Shown: one piece after another, positions 36,998 through 46,502 of the stretch | Layout: each line of letters starts with the position of its first letter | Numbering within the stretch: position 1 is the first letter of the stretch | Assembly (NCBI RefSeq): GCF_018100985.1 | Contig: NZ_JAGJEI010000008.1 | Coordinates: 1 to 64,000 of the forward strand | Direction: 5' to 3' | DNA: 64,000 nucleotides | DNA from: Pseudoalteromonas sp. MMG007 | GTDB lineage: Bacteria; Pseudomonadota; Gammaproteobacteria; Enterobacterales; Alteromonadaceae | Notes under the pieces: model-generated | Seen by the model: the letters and a program-made list of their open reading frames with translations, nothing else | Database searches by the model: none | Told to the model about the DNA's origin: nothing | Program-made: the position numbers and the translations under genes

Positions 36998-39454
36998 ATG
37001 ACACTCATATTTACACTCGGTTTAATCGCTCTGCTCAGCATCGCGATTTACCACAGAGCGAGTTGGAACACAGCACTTGGTGTTTCTGCTGCAACTTTAT
37101 TAATTGGTACCTTTGCAGGTGCTTTTGGTTTAATTAGCTGGTTGATCTTTTTGATCATCGCGGTGCCTCTTTCTGTTACTGGCATTCGTCAGCAATATAT
37201 AATAAAGCCTATTTTTTCTACCTTTAAAAAAGTAACGCCAAGCATGTCTGACACAGAAAAGTCAGCAATCGATGCCGGTACTACGTGGTGGGAAGCTGAT
37301 TTATTTTGTGGTAACCCAGATTGGAAAAAGCTACACCAATACCCAATCCCTAAACTTACTATTGAAGAACAAGCCTTTATTGATGGCCCTGTAGAAGTTG
37401 TATGTAGCATGCTAGATGATTGGGAAGCAACGCACGAGCTTACTGACCTTCCTCAAGATGTATGGCAATACCTAAAAGATAATCAATTTTTTGCCATGAT
37501 CATCAAAAAGGAATACGGCGGTTTAGAGTTCTCTGCGTTTGCACAATCTTGTGTACTTCAAAAGTTAACGAGTAAATCAACACTACTTTCGTCAATTGTG
37601 GGTGTACCAAATTCTTTAGGCCCGGGTGAATTGTTACAGCACTATGGTACAAAAGAGCAAAAAGATCATTACTTACCACGCTTAGCGAGCGGTAAAGAAA
37701 TCCCTTGTTTTGCACTAACCTCGCCAGAGGCTGGCTCTGATGCAAGCTCAATTCCTGATTACGGTGTAGTGTGTAAAGGGCAATGGAACGGCGAAGAAGT
37801 TGTAGGCGTAAGCCTTACGTGGAATAAGCGTTACATTACACTTGCCCCCGTGGCTACAGTACTTGGTCTTGCATTTAAACTACAAGATCCAGACGGTTTA
37901 TTAAGCGATGTTAAAGAGCCGGGTATTACCTGTGCACTTATTCCAACAGATACTCCTGGAGTAGAAATTGGACGTCGTCACTTTCCGCTTAACGTACCAT
38001 TTCAAAATGGCCCAACTCGCGGTAAAGACATATTTGTACCACTTGATTACATTATTGGCGGCCCGGAAATGGCAGGTCAAGGCTGGCGTATGCTGGTTGA
38101 GTGTTTATCGGTTGGCCGCGCAATCACATTGCCGTCAAATTCAACCGGTGGCATTAAAACTATCGCCTTAGCTACAGGTGCTTATAGCCGTATTCGTCGT
38201 CAGTTTCGTTTACCTATTGGTAAAATGGAAGGTGTTGAAGAGTCTTTGGCTAAACTTGCAGGTTACGCATACAGCTCAGATGCAGCTGTTAGCATGTCTA
38301 CCGGTGCAGTTGATTTAGGTGAAAAGCCATCGGTTGTTTCAGCTATTATTAAATACCACCTTACTGAGCAAATGCGCGACTCAACCATTCATGCAATGGA
38401 TGTACTTGGCGGTAAGGGCATCATGCTTGGGCCAAATAACTATTTAGGTCGTGGCTATCAAGGCGCACCTATTGCCATTACCGTTGAAGGTGCAAACATC
38501 TTGACCCGTAATATGATTATTTACGGTCAAGGTGCAATTCGCTGTCACCCATTTGTACTTACAGAGCTTGGTGCATGTGAAATTGAAGACCGCGAAGAAG
38601 CGCTTAACGTATTTGATAAAGCGCTAATGGGCCACATTGGCTTTACTATGTCGAACCTTGTACGTACTAAGTGGCTTGCATTGACAGGCGCACGCTTTAC
38701 GAGTGTACCTTATAAAGATGAAACCGCTGAGTTTTACCGAATCGCGTCTCGCTTTAGTGCCTCTTTAGCACTTATGTCTGACATTAGCATGGCAGTATTT
38801 GGTGGCTCTCTTAAACGTAAAGAACGTATTTCAGCACGTTTAGGTGACTTACTAAGCTACCTTTACTTAGTGTCTGCAACGCTTAAGCGTTACAACGATG
38901 AAGGCCGTAAAAAAGAAGATTTTGCTCTAGTAAAATGGAGTTGTCAGGATCACCTTTACCATTGCCAACGTGCACTTGCTGATTTAATCAATAACATGCC
39001 ATCTGCCCCACTACGTGGCGTACTAAAAGTATTGTTATTCCCGTTTGGTCGCCCGGTTCGTAAACCTACAGACAAACTTGAGCATAAACTAGCACAACTA
39101 CTACAAGTACCTAGCGAAACGCGCAATCGTTTAGCAAGCTATGTTTACTTAACTGACGAACCTCTTAATTTAGTAGGCCGTCAAGAGCAAACACTTAAAG
39201 ACGTACTGGCTGTAGAGCCGTTATTTGAGCGAGTGTGTAAAGAGAAAGGGCTTAAACTGCCATTCTTTCAACTTGATAAAGTAGCGCAAATGGGCCTTGA
39301 AGCTGGCATATTAAGTCAAGCAGAAGCTGATAAATTAGCTGCTGTAGAAAAAGCCCGTTTAGACGTAATTAACGTTGATGACTTTGACCCAGCTGATTTA
39401 TTAGCCGGCAAAGCCGCACGTAAAAGTGAAGACAAAAAGGCAGATGCGGCTTAA
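36998..39454 (+). CDS. fadE: Acyl-CoA dehydrogenase FadE
   Basis: FadE catalyses the FAD-dependent first step of fatty acid beta-oxidation. At 818 residues it equals E. coli FadE (814). Two or three N-terminal hydrophobic segments (about 2-20, 28-43, 45-62) anchor it, followed by [17 protein letters not shown] and [16 protein letters not shown], with the C-terminal FadE-specific domain. The C-terminal tail is Lys/Ala-rich. A FadR-like operator lies just upstream and the terminator at 39508-39536 is embedded in the convergent gene. Confidence 0.95.
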   Translation: MTLIFTLGLIALLSIAIYHRASWNTALGVSAATLLIGTFAGAFGLISWLIFLIIAVPLSVTGIRQQYIIKPIFSTFKKVTPSMSDTEKSAIDAGTTWWEADLFCGNPDWKKLHQYPIPKLTIEEQAFIDGPVEVVCSMLDDWEATHELTDLPQDVWQYLKDNQFFAMIIKKEYGGLEFSAFAQSCVLQKLTSKSTLLSSIVGVPNSLGPGELLQHYGTKEQKDHYLPRLASGKEIPCFALTSPEAGSDASSIPDYGVVCKGQWNGEEVVGVSLTWNKRYITLAPVATVLGLAFKLQDPDGLLSDVKEPGITCALIPTDTPGVEIGRRHFPLNVPFQNGPTRGKDIFVPLDYIIGGPEMAGQGWRMLVECLSVGRAITLPSNSTGGIKTIALATGAYSRIRRQFRLPIGKMEGVEESLAKLAGYAYSSDAAVSMSTGAVDLGEKPSVVSAIIKYHLTEQMRDSTIHAMDVLGGKGIMLGPNNYLGRGYQGAPIAITVEGANILTRNMIIYGQGAIRCHPFVLTELGACEIEDREEALNVFDKALMGHIGFTMSNLVRTKWLALTGARFTSVPYKDETAEFYRIASRFSASLALMSDISMAVFGGSLKRKERISARLGDLLSYLYLVSATLKRYNDEGRKKEDFALVKWSCQDHLYHCQRALADLINNMPSAPLRGVLKVLLFPFGRPVRKPTDKLEHKLAQLLQVPSETRNRLASYVYLTDEPLNLVGRQEQTLKDVLAVEPLFERVCKEKGLKLPFFQLDKVAQMGLEAGILSQAEADKLAAVEKARLDVINVDDFDPADLLAGKAARKSEDKKADAA

Positions 39455-39468
39455 CTGATTATAAGCAG

Positions 39469-40578
39469 TTAATACAAAGCTAATAACAAGCCTGTTATAA
39501 CCATCCAAACCAGCGCATAATGCGCTGGTTTTTTTTGCGCGATAGCTTGTTGGAATACGCACCAAATAATACCAGTTAATAGCAGCACTCCACTTGCTTG
39601 GTTAAATAAAGCAAAAAAAACAATAAGCGAAAGTAAGAACACGATTAAACTAGGAACAAATTGGCCAATAAAAAATGCCGTTTGCTTATTCTGCATTTTA
39701 AAAAACACACTATATTTTTGATGTAACTGACTACAATCAAATTGTAATGAACTACTAAACAACACCACAAAAGCAAATGACAAAACACTGAATATAACTG
39801 CTAAATTAGCGCGCTCTTGTAGTAATACCTCAAATGCCATAAATAGGGACAGTAATAAAGCACCTCGCCAAATCAAAGTCCAGCTGTTGTGTATAAAAAA
39901 CATTAGCCAAAAGCCTGTCAGTGAGCTCATCTCTAACTTAGCTGCAAAATTAAAAGGTACCATTAAGGTACTTAACGCAAACAACAGCACAAACCCACAC
40001 TGATAAATTAGTGGGCTTACATCAAACGGTAACATAAGCCACATTGCGGATAATAAAAATCCATAAACCAGCGCTATTGGTTTGTATAAGCATAAAGTGC
40101 CGAGCGTAAATTGTAATAGTAAAAACACCAAAAAATGCGGTACTCTAAGCCACTGGTTTATGCTCAGGTCAATCGCGATAACAAGGCTTGCAATCAACCA
40201 GCCATTACTTAGCAGCAAAAGCTTTATATCCATCAAAACAAGCCAATACCGCTTTACCAATGTCTGTTGAAACGCTCGTTGGGCGGAGTTTTTTATTGCA
40301 GACTTCATTGCGCTCAACATTACACTTTGTAGCAACAAATACAGCCAAGCCATCTGCGCACCATATTGAGGTGTATCACTACTATCAATAATTTTTCCAA
40401 GCCCTAAAAATAGTAGCAATATTAAACCCAGTACTGACGAGCCTAACATCACTAAAAATAAAAACCCGAAGCGTTTCAGTTGTAAAAATAATTGCGTAAG
40501 TTCAACCTTGTATGCCTGAAAACGATAATCCATAAAAGAGCGGTATTGGCCAATTGATTGTTTTAAATTTGCAATCAT
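39469..40578 (-). CDS. Multi-pass membrane protein, DUF6136-like (ABC partner)
   Basis: The protein has about 12 hydrophobic helices over 369 residues and an N-terminal basic segment. It resembles DUF6136-type membrane proteins coupled to a small ABC ATPase. The ATG at 40578 overlaps the ATPase stop in the classic ATGA manner, a better fit than the in-frame ATG 12 bases upstream. It therefore likely acts as the membrane part of an export or remodelling ABC system of unknown substrate. Confidence 0.75.
   Translation of the reverse strand: MIANLKQSIGQYRSFMDYRFQAYKVELTQLFLQLKRFGFLFLVMLGSSVLGLILLLFLGLGKIIDSSDTPQYGAQMAWLYLLLQSVMLSAMKSAIKNSAQRAFQQTLVKRYWLVLMDIKLLLLSNGWLIASLVIAIDLSINQWLRVPHFLVFLLLQFTLGTLCLYKPIALVYGFLLSAMWLMLPFDVSPLIYQCGFVLLFALSTLMVPFNFAAKLEMSSLTGFWLMFFIHNSWTLIWRGALLLSLFMAFEVLLQERANLAVIFSVLSFAFVVLFSSSLQFDCSQLHQKYSVFFKMQNKQTAFFIGQFVPSLIVFLLSLIVFFALFNQASGVLLLTGIIWCVFQQAIAQKKPAHYALVWMVITGLLLALY
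39508..39536 (+). terminator. fadE terminator inside the convergent membrane-protein gene
   Basis: A perfect stem (AACCAGCGCAT... paired to ...ATGCGCTGGTT) is followed by eight T's on the plus strand. It lies wholly within the 3' coding region of 39469-40578, where it encodes QKKPAHYALVW. It is about 50 bases beyond the fadE stop. Confidence 0.85.
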
Positions 40579-41165
40579 AAAGGCATACACTCAAAGCCAT
40601 GTCTTACAAAAGGAGCTGGCTCGTGACAGGTAATAATTATTTGACCATGTGGCTGATTTACTAAATATTCATCAAGCAAAATTAATAAATACTCAATACT
40701 CGCTTGATCAAGCGCTGCACTGGGTTCATCTAACAGTAAATACGGTGCATCGCGCATAAGCGCTAAAATTAACTGACATTTCTTTTGATTACCTGATGAA
40801 AGGGCGTCAAAACGTGTATTTAGAAATTCATTAAAACTAAATCCATCAACTATAGCTGCCGGCCAACGACAGCCAAATGTATTTGAGGATAAGTTAATTA
40901 TTTGCTTTGCTGTTAAGAAGTCGGGTAAAGCAATACAGTCTGAGGCTATAGCAACTTGCTTATGTGGTTCGATTAATGCGCTTCCAGAAAACAAAAGCTT
41001 ACCACTTTGATAAGTTTCAAGCCCCGCTAACATCATCAATAGAGTTGTTTTCCCTTGGCCATTAGGCGCTTCGATGCATATTTTAGGTGCACAGAATCGC
41101 ACGTTATAACCATTGTACAATATGTTTTCAGTAAACTGTTTATGTAACCCAATGACTTCTATCAT
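40575..41165 (-). CDS. ABC transporter ATP-binding protein, small
   Basis: The 196-residue ATPase has Walker A APNGQGKTT, signature LSSGNQKKCQL, Walker B YLLLDEPSAALD and the switch His ITCHEP. The length is just that of a minimal nucleotide-binding domain. It overlaps the membrane gene by 4 bases. The pair is probably a full transporter or part of one. Confidence 0.87.
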   Translation of the reverse strand: MIEVIGLHKQFTENILYNGYNVRFCAPKICIEAPNGQGKTTLLMMLAGLETYQSGKLLFSGSALIEPHKQVAIASDCIALPDFLTAKQIINLSSNTFGCRWPAAIVDGFSFNEFLNTRFDALSSGNQKKCQLILALMRDAPYLLLDEPSAALDQASIEYLLILLDEYLVNQPHGQIIITCHEPAPFVRHGFECMPL

Positions 41166-41329
41166 AAATACTCACTTTTCAACGAGTTATCATTATAGCG
41201 AATACTTATATAAAAACGATTTATGGTTTGTAACACTTTATTATTTGCACATCATAAATACTTGCGTTTGAAAAACGTTCGGTTAACACTTCTAAATGAA
41301 AACATAACTATAAACCAAGGAATGTACCT

Positions 41330-43231
41330 ATGAAAAAAGCCCTCAAACTTGCCTGTATTACCTGTGCTGTATCTCTTGCATTAGCGGGTTGCAATCAATC
41401 TAATAGTTTAGTCTCTAGCACTGTGAAAACTGAACAAGCACAACAAGTAAAAACCTACGACGCAAAAACTTTTTTTGACACCACCTCTATTATGGGCAGT
41501 AGTTTTTCACCAAGTGGTGATAAAGTTTTAGTTAGTAGCGATGAAAGCGGCATTTAAAGCTAATACGAAGTCGATGTTAAAACCGGTAGTAAAACCCGCT
41601 TAACTAATTTTGAAGACAGTACTTAGCCAGTGCGCTATTTCCCTAATGATGAGCATGTATTGTTTACCAAAGAATCAGGCGGTAACGAACGGTACCATGT
41701 CTACGTGCGTGAAGTTGACGGTTCAATCAAAGATTTAACCCCTGGCGATGAAACACGAGCTGGCTTTTCAGGTTTTACAAAAGATGGCAGCCAGTTTTTT
41801 ATCTAAAGTAATCAGCGTGATGCCAAATTCATGGATTTATACCGCGTAGATAGTGAAACCTATAAAGTGTCTTCTGTTTATCAAAATGAGCTCGAATTAG
41901 ATGTTGGCGCCATTAGCCCCGATGGACGCTTTATTGCTTTATCTAAAAATAATAGCAATAAAGACAGTGATACATACATTCTCGACACTTATAAAAAAAA
42001 CCTCAAGCCACAACTTATATCTAAGCATGATGATCCCGCACAATATACACCTGAAACCTTCTCTGCTGATGGTAAATATTTATACTACTCTACGGACGCA
42101 AAAGGCGAGTTTTCACAAGTGTGGAGCTATGAGTTAGCGACAGAGAAACATAGCCCAGCTTTAGAAGACGAATGGGACGTAACCTTTATCTATTTTTCTA
42201 AATCTGGCCGCTACCAAGTAAGTGGAGTCAATACCGATGCCAGTACTAAAGTGTCTATTTTAGATACTCGTTCAGGTAAACAAGTTGCTATGCCCGCCCT
42301 ACCCAATGGAAATTTAAGCAGTGTAAATTTCTCAAGTGACGAGAAAACCATGGCGTTTTATTTAAACTCTGACACCTCACCAAGTAATTTATTTGTTTGG
42401 CAAGTGGATAATGATAGCGCTAAGCAGCTTACCAACACACTAAGTAAAGATATAGATCAAAGCGATTTAGTAGAGAGCACTATCGTTCGCTTTAAAAGCT
42501 TTGATGGCTTAGAAGTTCCAGGCGTGTTGTATAAACCAAAACAAGCCAATAGAAACAATAAAGTACCTGCGCTGGTGTGGGTGCATGGCGGCCCTGGTGG
42601 GCAAAGCCGTACTGGTTATAGAGCAATGCTACAACATTTAGTTAATCATGGTTATGCTATTTTTGCCGTTAATAACCGGGGTAGTTCAGGATACGGTAAA
42701 ACGTTTTTTCATTTGGATGATAAAAAGCACCTTCAAAGTTTAGATTGGGTCGATAGCGAAAAAATTGGCATTATTGGAGGTAGTTACGGCGGGTTTATGA
42801 CCGCAGCAGCCCTTGCCTTTGAACCAGAAGAGTTCAAAGTAGGTATTAATATTTTTGGGGTGACTAACTGGGTAAGAACACTTAACTCCATTCCACCATG
42901 GTGGGAGAGTGTTAAAAAATCCTTGTACGATGAAATGGGCGACCCTGCAACTGATGGCGAACGTCATCGTGCTATATCGCCATTATTTCATGCTAAAAAT
43001 ATTACAAAACCTTTAATGGTAATACAAGGCGCTAACGATCCGCGCGTTTTACAAGTTGAAAGCGATGAACTCGTTGCCGCAGTCAAAGCCAATGGCGTAC
43101 CAGTAGAGTATGTATTGTTTGAAGATGAAGGCCACGGTTTTACTAAAAAAGAAAACAGTATCAGCGCTTCTAACGCTTATTTAAACTTTTTAGATACTTA
43201 CTTAAAAGAGTCATTTGGCCCACAAGGGTAA
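41330..43231 (+). pseudogene. S9-family prolyl oligopeptidase-like peptidase, four in-frame stops
   Basis: The reading frame encodes a lipoprotein signal (lipobox LAGC, Cys20), a beta-propeller region and an intact alpha/beta-hydrolase catalytic domain (GGSYGGF serine, NDPRV aspartate, EDEGHGF histidine). It is interrupted by TAA 41555-41557, TAA 41561-41563, TAG 41624-41626 and TAA 41804-41806, all in frame 1 and confined to about 250 bases of the N-terminal propeller. Flanking protein continues in frame, no frameshift is needed. The 466-residue downstream part (from ATG 41831) retains all catalytic residues. If the stops are real, no complete enzyme is made. Confidence 0.88.
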
Positions 43232-43250
43232 TTGTAGACCAATTTATATT

Positions 43251-43285
43251 AAAGCCTGCTGCGTTTTCTTGTACGCAGGCTTTTT
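43251..43285 (+). terminator. Rho-independent terminator after S9 gene
   Basis: AAAGCCTGC...GCAGGCTTT hairpin with an internal loop and T-tract; its end overlaps the stop codon of the convergent XRE gene. Confidence 0.8.
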
Positions 43286-44000
43286 ATTGTTTGGTTAATC
43301 TAGGTTCCAGTAAAGCAAACACCAAACCAAATACAGCGGCAAATATGCCGATAAATTCGAGCCAGCTATTGCCTGCATGTGGCATTGTTCGCGAGATTTC
43401 ATCTGCACTATAAACACGTTTACCTCCCTCAACGTCTTCGACAAATGACTCACCAACATACTTATCCATTAACTTAAAACTTGGTACCCTTCTGGCCAGT
43501 ATTTCCCGCCCTTTTTCTTCTCTTTTCTCGCGGTTTGACTCAATAATATAATTGCTCCAATGAGTATAAATATTCAGAGGTTCATCTTTTTTGATCACAC
43601 CCAGTGATTTGTATTCGTAAAAGCGCTCATTGAACAGATAGTTTTTATGTCCTGCGTAAAATAATGCACAGCCAAAAGCAATCAAAAACATAGCAAGGTA
43701 TATAATTTTTCGCTGTGCAGCAGAACTCTTTACAGCTTTACTCTTAAACCACACTTCTACATCGGGTATTTGCATCAGCCTAGCTTTATCATGGCTCGAT
43801 ACAAGCGGCTTCATAAACTCATCAATTGAAAGATCTAATGCAATCAATAAAGATCTAAATATTTCATTCGAGGGAATTGATTTATCGTTTTCAAGTTTTG
43901 ATAAATAACTTTGTTCTATCCCTACTTGCTGGGCAAATTCAGGTTGACTCAATTTTTTGTTATTTCTTAGCTGCTTTAATTGTTGACCTAGTGTGCTCAT
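43284..44000 (-). CDS. XRE-family transcriptional regulator with C-terminal membrane helices
   Basis: The 238-residue protein starts with a Cro/CI-type helix-turn-helix (LSQPEFAQQVGIEQSYLSKLE, residues about 18-38). Two hydrophobic helices follow (about 100-116 and about 213-230, EFIGIFAAVFGLVFALLE), placing the middle part outside the cytoplasm. This is a membrane-tethered regulator of unknown targets. It is convergent with the S9 pseudogene and adjacent to the tandem repeat at 44116. Confidence 0.82.
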   Translation of the reverse strand: MSTLGQQLKQLRNNKKLSQPEFAQQVGIEQSYLSKLENDKSIPSNEIFRSLLIALDLSIDEFMKPLVSSHDKARLMQIPDVEVWFKSKAVKSSAAQRKIIYLAMFLIAFGCALFYAGHKNYLFNERFYEYKSLGVIKKDEPLNIYTHWSNYIIESNREKREEKGREILARRVPSFKLMDKYVGESFVEDVEGGKRVYSADEISRTMPHAGNSWLEFIGIFAAVFGLVFALLEPRLTKQ

Positions 44001-44115
44001 TTTAGTTCTTCCTTTTTTAAAGTGAGACTAGATTCTTGGCTATTCATGTAGATATATGAAGCTGAATAGTAAAGAATAACAAGGAATATTAGCAGGTTAG
44101 AATAAAAGAGTCGAT

Positions 44116-44193
44116 CTGATAGCTGATAGCTGATAGCTGATAGCTGATAGCTGATAGCTGATAGCTGATAGCTGATAGCTGATAGCTGATAGC
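44116..44193. repeat. Heptanucleotide tandem repeat (AGCTGAT)n, about 11 copies
   Basis: Seventy bases of perfect AGCTGAT units (10 full copies, 44121-44190) plus partial units at both ends. It lies between the XRE gene and the tRNA-Asp array, upstream of the XRE gene on the minus strand. No reading frame uses it. The copy number may vary between strains. Confidence 0.95.
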
Positions 44194-44259
44194 CAAAGTA
44201 TATTTTATTAAAATAAATATGAAATAATTTTATAATCTTGCTATTGAGGAAATAACAAG

Positions 44260-44336
44260 TGGCGGAGTGGACGGGACTCGAACCCGCGACCCCCGGCGTG
44301 ACAGGCCGGTATTCTAACCAACTGAACTACCACTCC
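44260..44336 (-). tRNA. tRNA-Asp (GTC), copy 1 of 7
   Basis: Identical 77-base cloverleaf in all seven copies: 5' GGAGTGG, D-arm GTTCAGTTGG, anticodon loop CTGTCAC (GTC), T-arm GGTTCGAGTCC, encoded GCCA 3' end. This is the last one in the direction of transcription. No clear leader/trailer stem; a GTGCAT/ATGCAC hairpin lies in its leader. Confidence 0.97.
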
Positions 44337-44389
44337 GCAGTGGTATGTGCATGGGGTAATGCACTTACTAATTTTATTACGATATCAAA

Positions 44390-44466
44390 TGGCGGAGTGG
44401 ACGGGACTCGAACCCGCGACCCCCGGCGTGACAGGCCGGTATTCTAACCAACTGAACTACCACTCC
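44390..44466 (-). tRNA. tRNA-Asp (GTC), copy 2 of 7
   Basis: Same sequence as copy 1. Leader TATGATATC and trailer GATATCGTA pair over 9 bp (one U-G), closing the precursor in a stem. Confidence 0.97.
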
Positions 44467-44503
44467 GCAGAGATATCATATTACTTGTCATTACTAAATT
44501 TGT

Positions 44504-44580
44504 TGGCGGAGTGGACGGGACTCGAACCCGCGACCCCCGGCGTGACAGGCCGGTATTCTAACCAACTGAACTACCACTCC
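44504..44580 (-). tRNA. tRNA-Asp (GTC), copy 3 of 7
   Basis: Same sequence as copy 1. Leader AAATTTGT pairs with trailer ACAAATTT, 8 bp. Confidence 0.97.
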
Positions 44581-44617
44581 AGCATACAAATTTTGTAACA
44601 TAACAGTGTTTAAATAG

Positions 44618-44694
44618 TGGCGGAGTGGACGGGACTCGAACCCGCGACCCCCGGCGTGACAGGCCGGTATTCTAACCAACTGAACTACCACTCC
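44618..44694 (-). tRNA. tRNA-Asp (GTC), copy 4 of 7
   Basis: Same sequence as copy 1. Leader ATAACAGTTTAAAT pairs with trailer ATTTAAACACTGTTAT over 14 bp with a 2-base bulge. Confidence 0.97.
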
Positions 44695-44725
44695 AGCGCA
44701 TATTTAAACTGTTATTTTTTCTTAT

Positions 44726-44802
44726 TGGCGGAGTGGACGGGACTCGAACCCGCGACCCCCGGCGTGACAGGCCGGTATTCTAACCAACTGAACTACCACT
44801 CC
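44726..44802 (-). tRNA. tRNA-Asp (GTC), copy 5 of 7
   Basis: Same sequence as copy 1. Leader TTCTTAT pairs with trailer ATAAGAA, 7 bp. Confidence 0.97.
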
Positions 44803-44843
44803 ATAATAAGAATATGTTTTACAACCATACGTTGTGTAAGCAT

Positions 44844-44920
44844 TGGCGGAGTGGACGGGACTCGAACCCGCGACCCCCGGCGTGACAGGCCGGTATTCTA
44901 ACCAACTGAACTACCACTCC
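44844..44920 (-). tRNA. tRNA-Asp (GTC), copy 6 of 7
   Basis: Same sequence as copy 1. Leader TGTAAG pairs with trailer CTTACA, 6 bp. Confidence 0.97.
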
Positions 44921-44947
44921 AGCGCGTACTTACAAATTGTCGAAAAT

Positions 44948-45024
44948 TGGCGGAGTGGACGGGACTCGAACCCGCGACCCCCGGCGTGACAGGCCGGTAT
45001 TCTAACCAACTGAACTACCACTCC
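44948..45024 (-). tRNA. tRNA-Asp (GTC), copy 7 of 7
   Basis: Same sequence as copy 1; the first to be transcribed. Leader CGAAAAT pairs with trailer ATTTTCG, 7 bp. It follows the TIGR03503-like region side, about 100 bases downstream of that gene's stop. Confidence 0.97.
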
Positions 45025-45122
45025 GCATTTTCGTTGCTGTCTGAGTCTCCCCTGACAGCGGCGTGAATAATACGAACCAGCCTCTATTTCGTCAAGGGCT
45101 TTTTTGTTTTTTTATAGGTTTT

Positions 45123-46493
45123 TTAGTCATCTGACATCGAAAGGTTTAAAATTTCACCTGATTTATCATTTTTTGAACCATTTTTGCCAACTTGATTTTT
45201 TTCTGCGTCGGTAACTTCACCATCAGCTGCTTTCTTTTTATTTAAAAAAGGCAGTTTAACTTTAAATTTGATTGGTTTTTTCTGAATAAATACACGAATT
45301 GCTAACCAGCCGAGTAATAAAATAAGAATATTACACCCTATTATTAAGCTAACAATTGTTGAAGTGGCCATTTTTTCATCTACAGGCTCACTCGCTTTCA
45401 TTTGTTCAGGCGTAATAATCGTTGCCGGATCAATTTCAGGCACCGCAACTATAGGACGTTCTATTTCAAATTTATAGGTTGGTAGCGTCGCCATAAACTC
45501 ACGGTCGTTTATATTTGTGCCAAAAACAGATAACTCAACACTGTATCGACCCCAGTCATAATTTTTAACGTTAAGTTCGCGCGAGTCATTAGGAGCAGCA
45601 TCTATGGTAAACATTTGCTCTTCGTTATTAGGGTAATAGATTTTACCCTGAATAATGACGGTTTCTGGCTTAACAATGCGTGGGTCTATCGTTATTGTAA
45701 GTTGATGATCGTCAGTGTCTTGCTCTGCTAGGGTAACGTTTGTGGAAAAAGGAGGTTCGTGCACTTCTATTGTGTCTTGTACAATACGGCGCTGTAATAG
45801 AGGCGTTGCAACGTAAAGCTCAGGCGTCCATTCACCAGCAGGAAAGTCTAACGTAAACTCTCCGGTAAAAATGCCATCTTTAGCGCGTTCGTCAAATCCG
45901 CGCCCGTCATCTTTAAATTCGGCGACTTCTTGTATCCCTGAACCAAAATTAGCAAAGTTTTCGTTATTGGTACTTACAAAATCTACATTAAGGCTTACTA
46001 CATCCCTAAATAGCTCAGCGTCTATTGGCTCACCGTCGTTAAGTATTTTACCGGTAATTTTAATTGTCTCCCCTCTAAATAACATAGGAGGAAGTGGCTG
46101 CGCCTCTAAAGATACTTCACCAAGCACTACAATTCGGCTGTTAGGCAAAATACTGCCAATAACCTGCCATGGACCAGCCATAGGATTTTTTATTGTAACC
46201 AAATCGTAGGTTAACTCGTCAAACCAATCGAGGTCGGGGTTTCTTACGGCTTCAGTTGCAAAGTATTTACTGCCATCCGGCCTAACTAAAATAACAGCCG
46301 GTGTGCCAAGCTTTCTAAAAAACAGCAGAGTTATTTCTTCAATTTTACTATCTATACGAAAACGATTTTCTAATAAAGGAATTTCATTTTGATGCCCGTC
46401 ACGTTTGAGCACTTCTACTTGCTTAACGCCATAAGCATTGCCAGTGAACAAACTGGCGGCGCATAACGCACTAACAAAATATATCGTTTTCAT
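45123..46493 (-). CDS. TIGR03503-like membrane-anchored protein
   Basis: The 456-residue protein has a signal peptide (MKTIYFVSALCAASLFTGNAYG). A large periplasmic part has Ig-like beta-strand segments (for example GDIF-like KDGIFTGEFTLDFPAGEWTP). One C-terminal transmembrane helix (SLIIGCNILILLLGWLAIRV) precedes a basic cytoplasmic tail. The family identification is from recalled resemblance. It follows dnaQ in the same direction with a 9-base gap. Function unknown. Confidence 0.75.
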   Translation of the reverse strand: MKTIYFVSALCAASLFTGNAYGVKQVEVLKRDGHQNEIPLLENRFRIDSKIEEITLLFFRKLGTPAVILVRPDGSKYFATEAVRNPDLDWFDELTYDLVTIKNPMAGPWQVIGSILPNSRIVVLGEVSLEAQPLPPMLFRGETIKITGKILNDGEPIDAELFRDVVSLNVDFVSTNNENFANFGSGIQEVAEFKDDGRGFDERAKDGIFTGEFTLDFPAGEWTPELYVATPLLQRRIVQDTIEVHEPPFSTNVTLAEQDTDDHQLTITIDPRIVKPETVIIQGKIYYPNNEEQMFTIDAAPNDSRELNVKNYDWGRYSVELSVFGTNINDREFMATLPTYKFEIERPIVAVPEIDPATIITPEQMKASEPVDEKMATSTIVSLIIGCNILILLLGWLAIRVFIQKKPIKFKVKLPFLNKKKAADGEVTDAEKNQVGKNGSKNDKSGEILNLSMSDD

Positions 46494-46502
46494 TGGGTAG
46501 CC

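Noticed and set aside
41555-41806. Programmed recoding or selenocysteine use
   Set aside because: None of the stops is TGA, and four tightly spaced TAA/TAG codons have no known recoding element.
44116-44193. CRISPR-like repeat
   Set aside because: Seven-base units with no spacers and no cas genes; it is a simple tandem repeat.
44259-44901. Open frames such as MAEWTGLEPATPGVTGRY and MVVQLVRIPACHAGGRGFE
   Set aside because: They are translations of the tRNA-Asp genes on either strand, a well-known annotation artefact.
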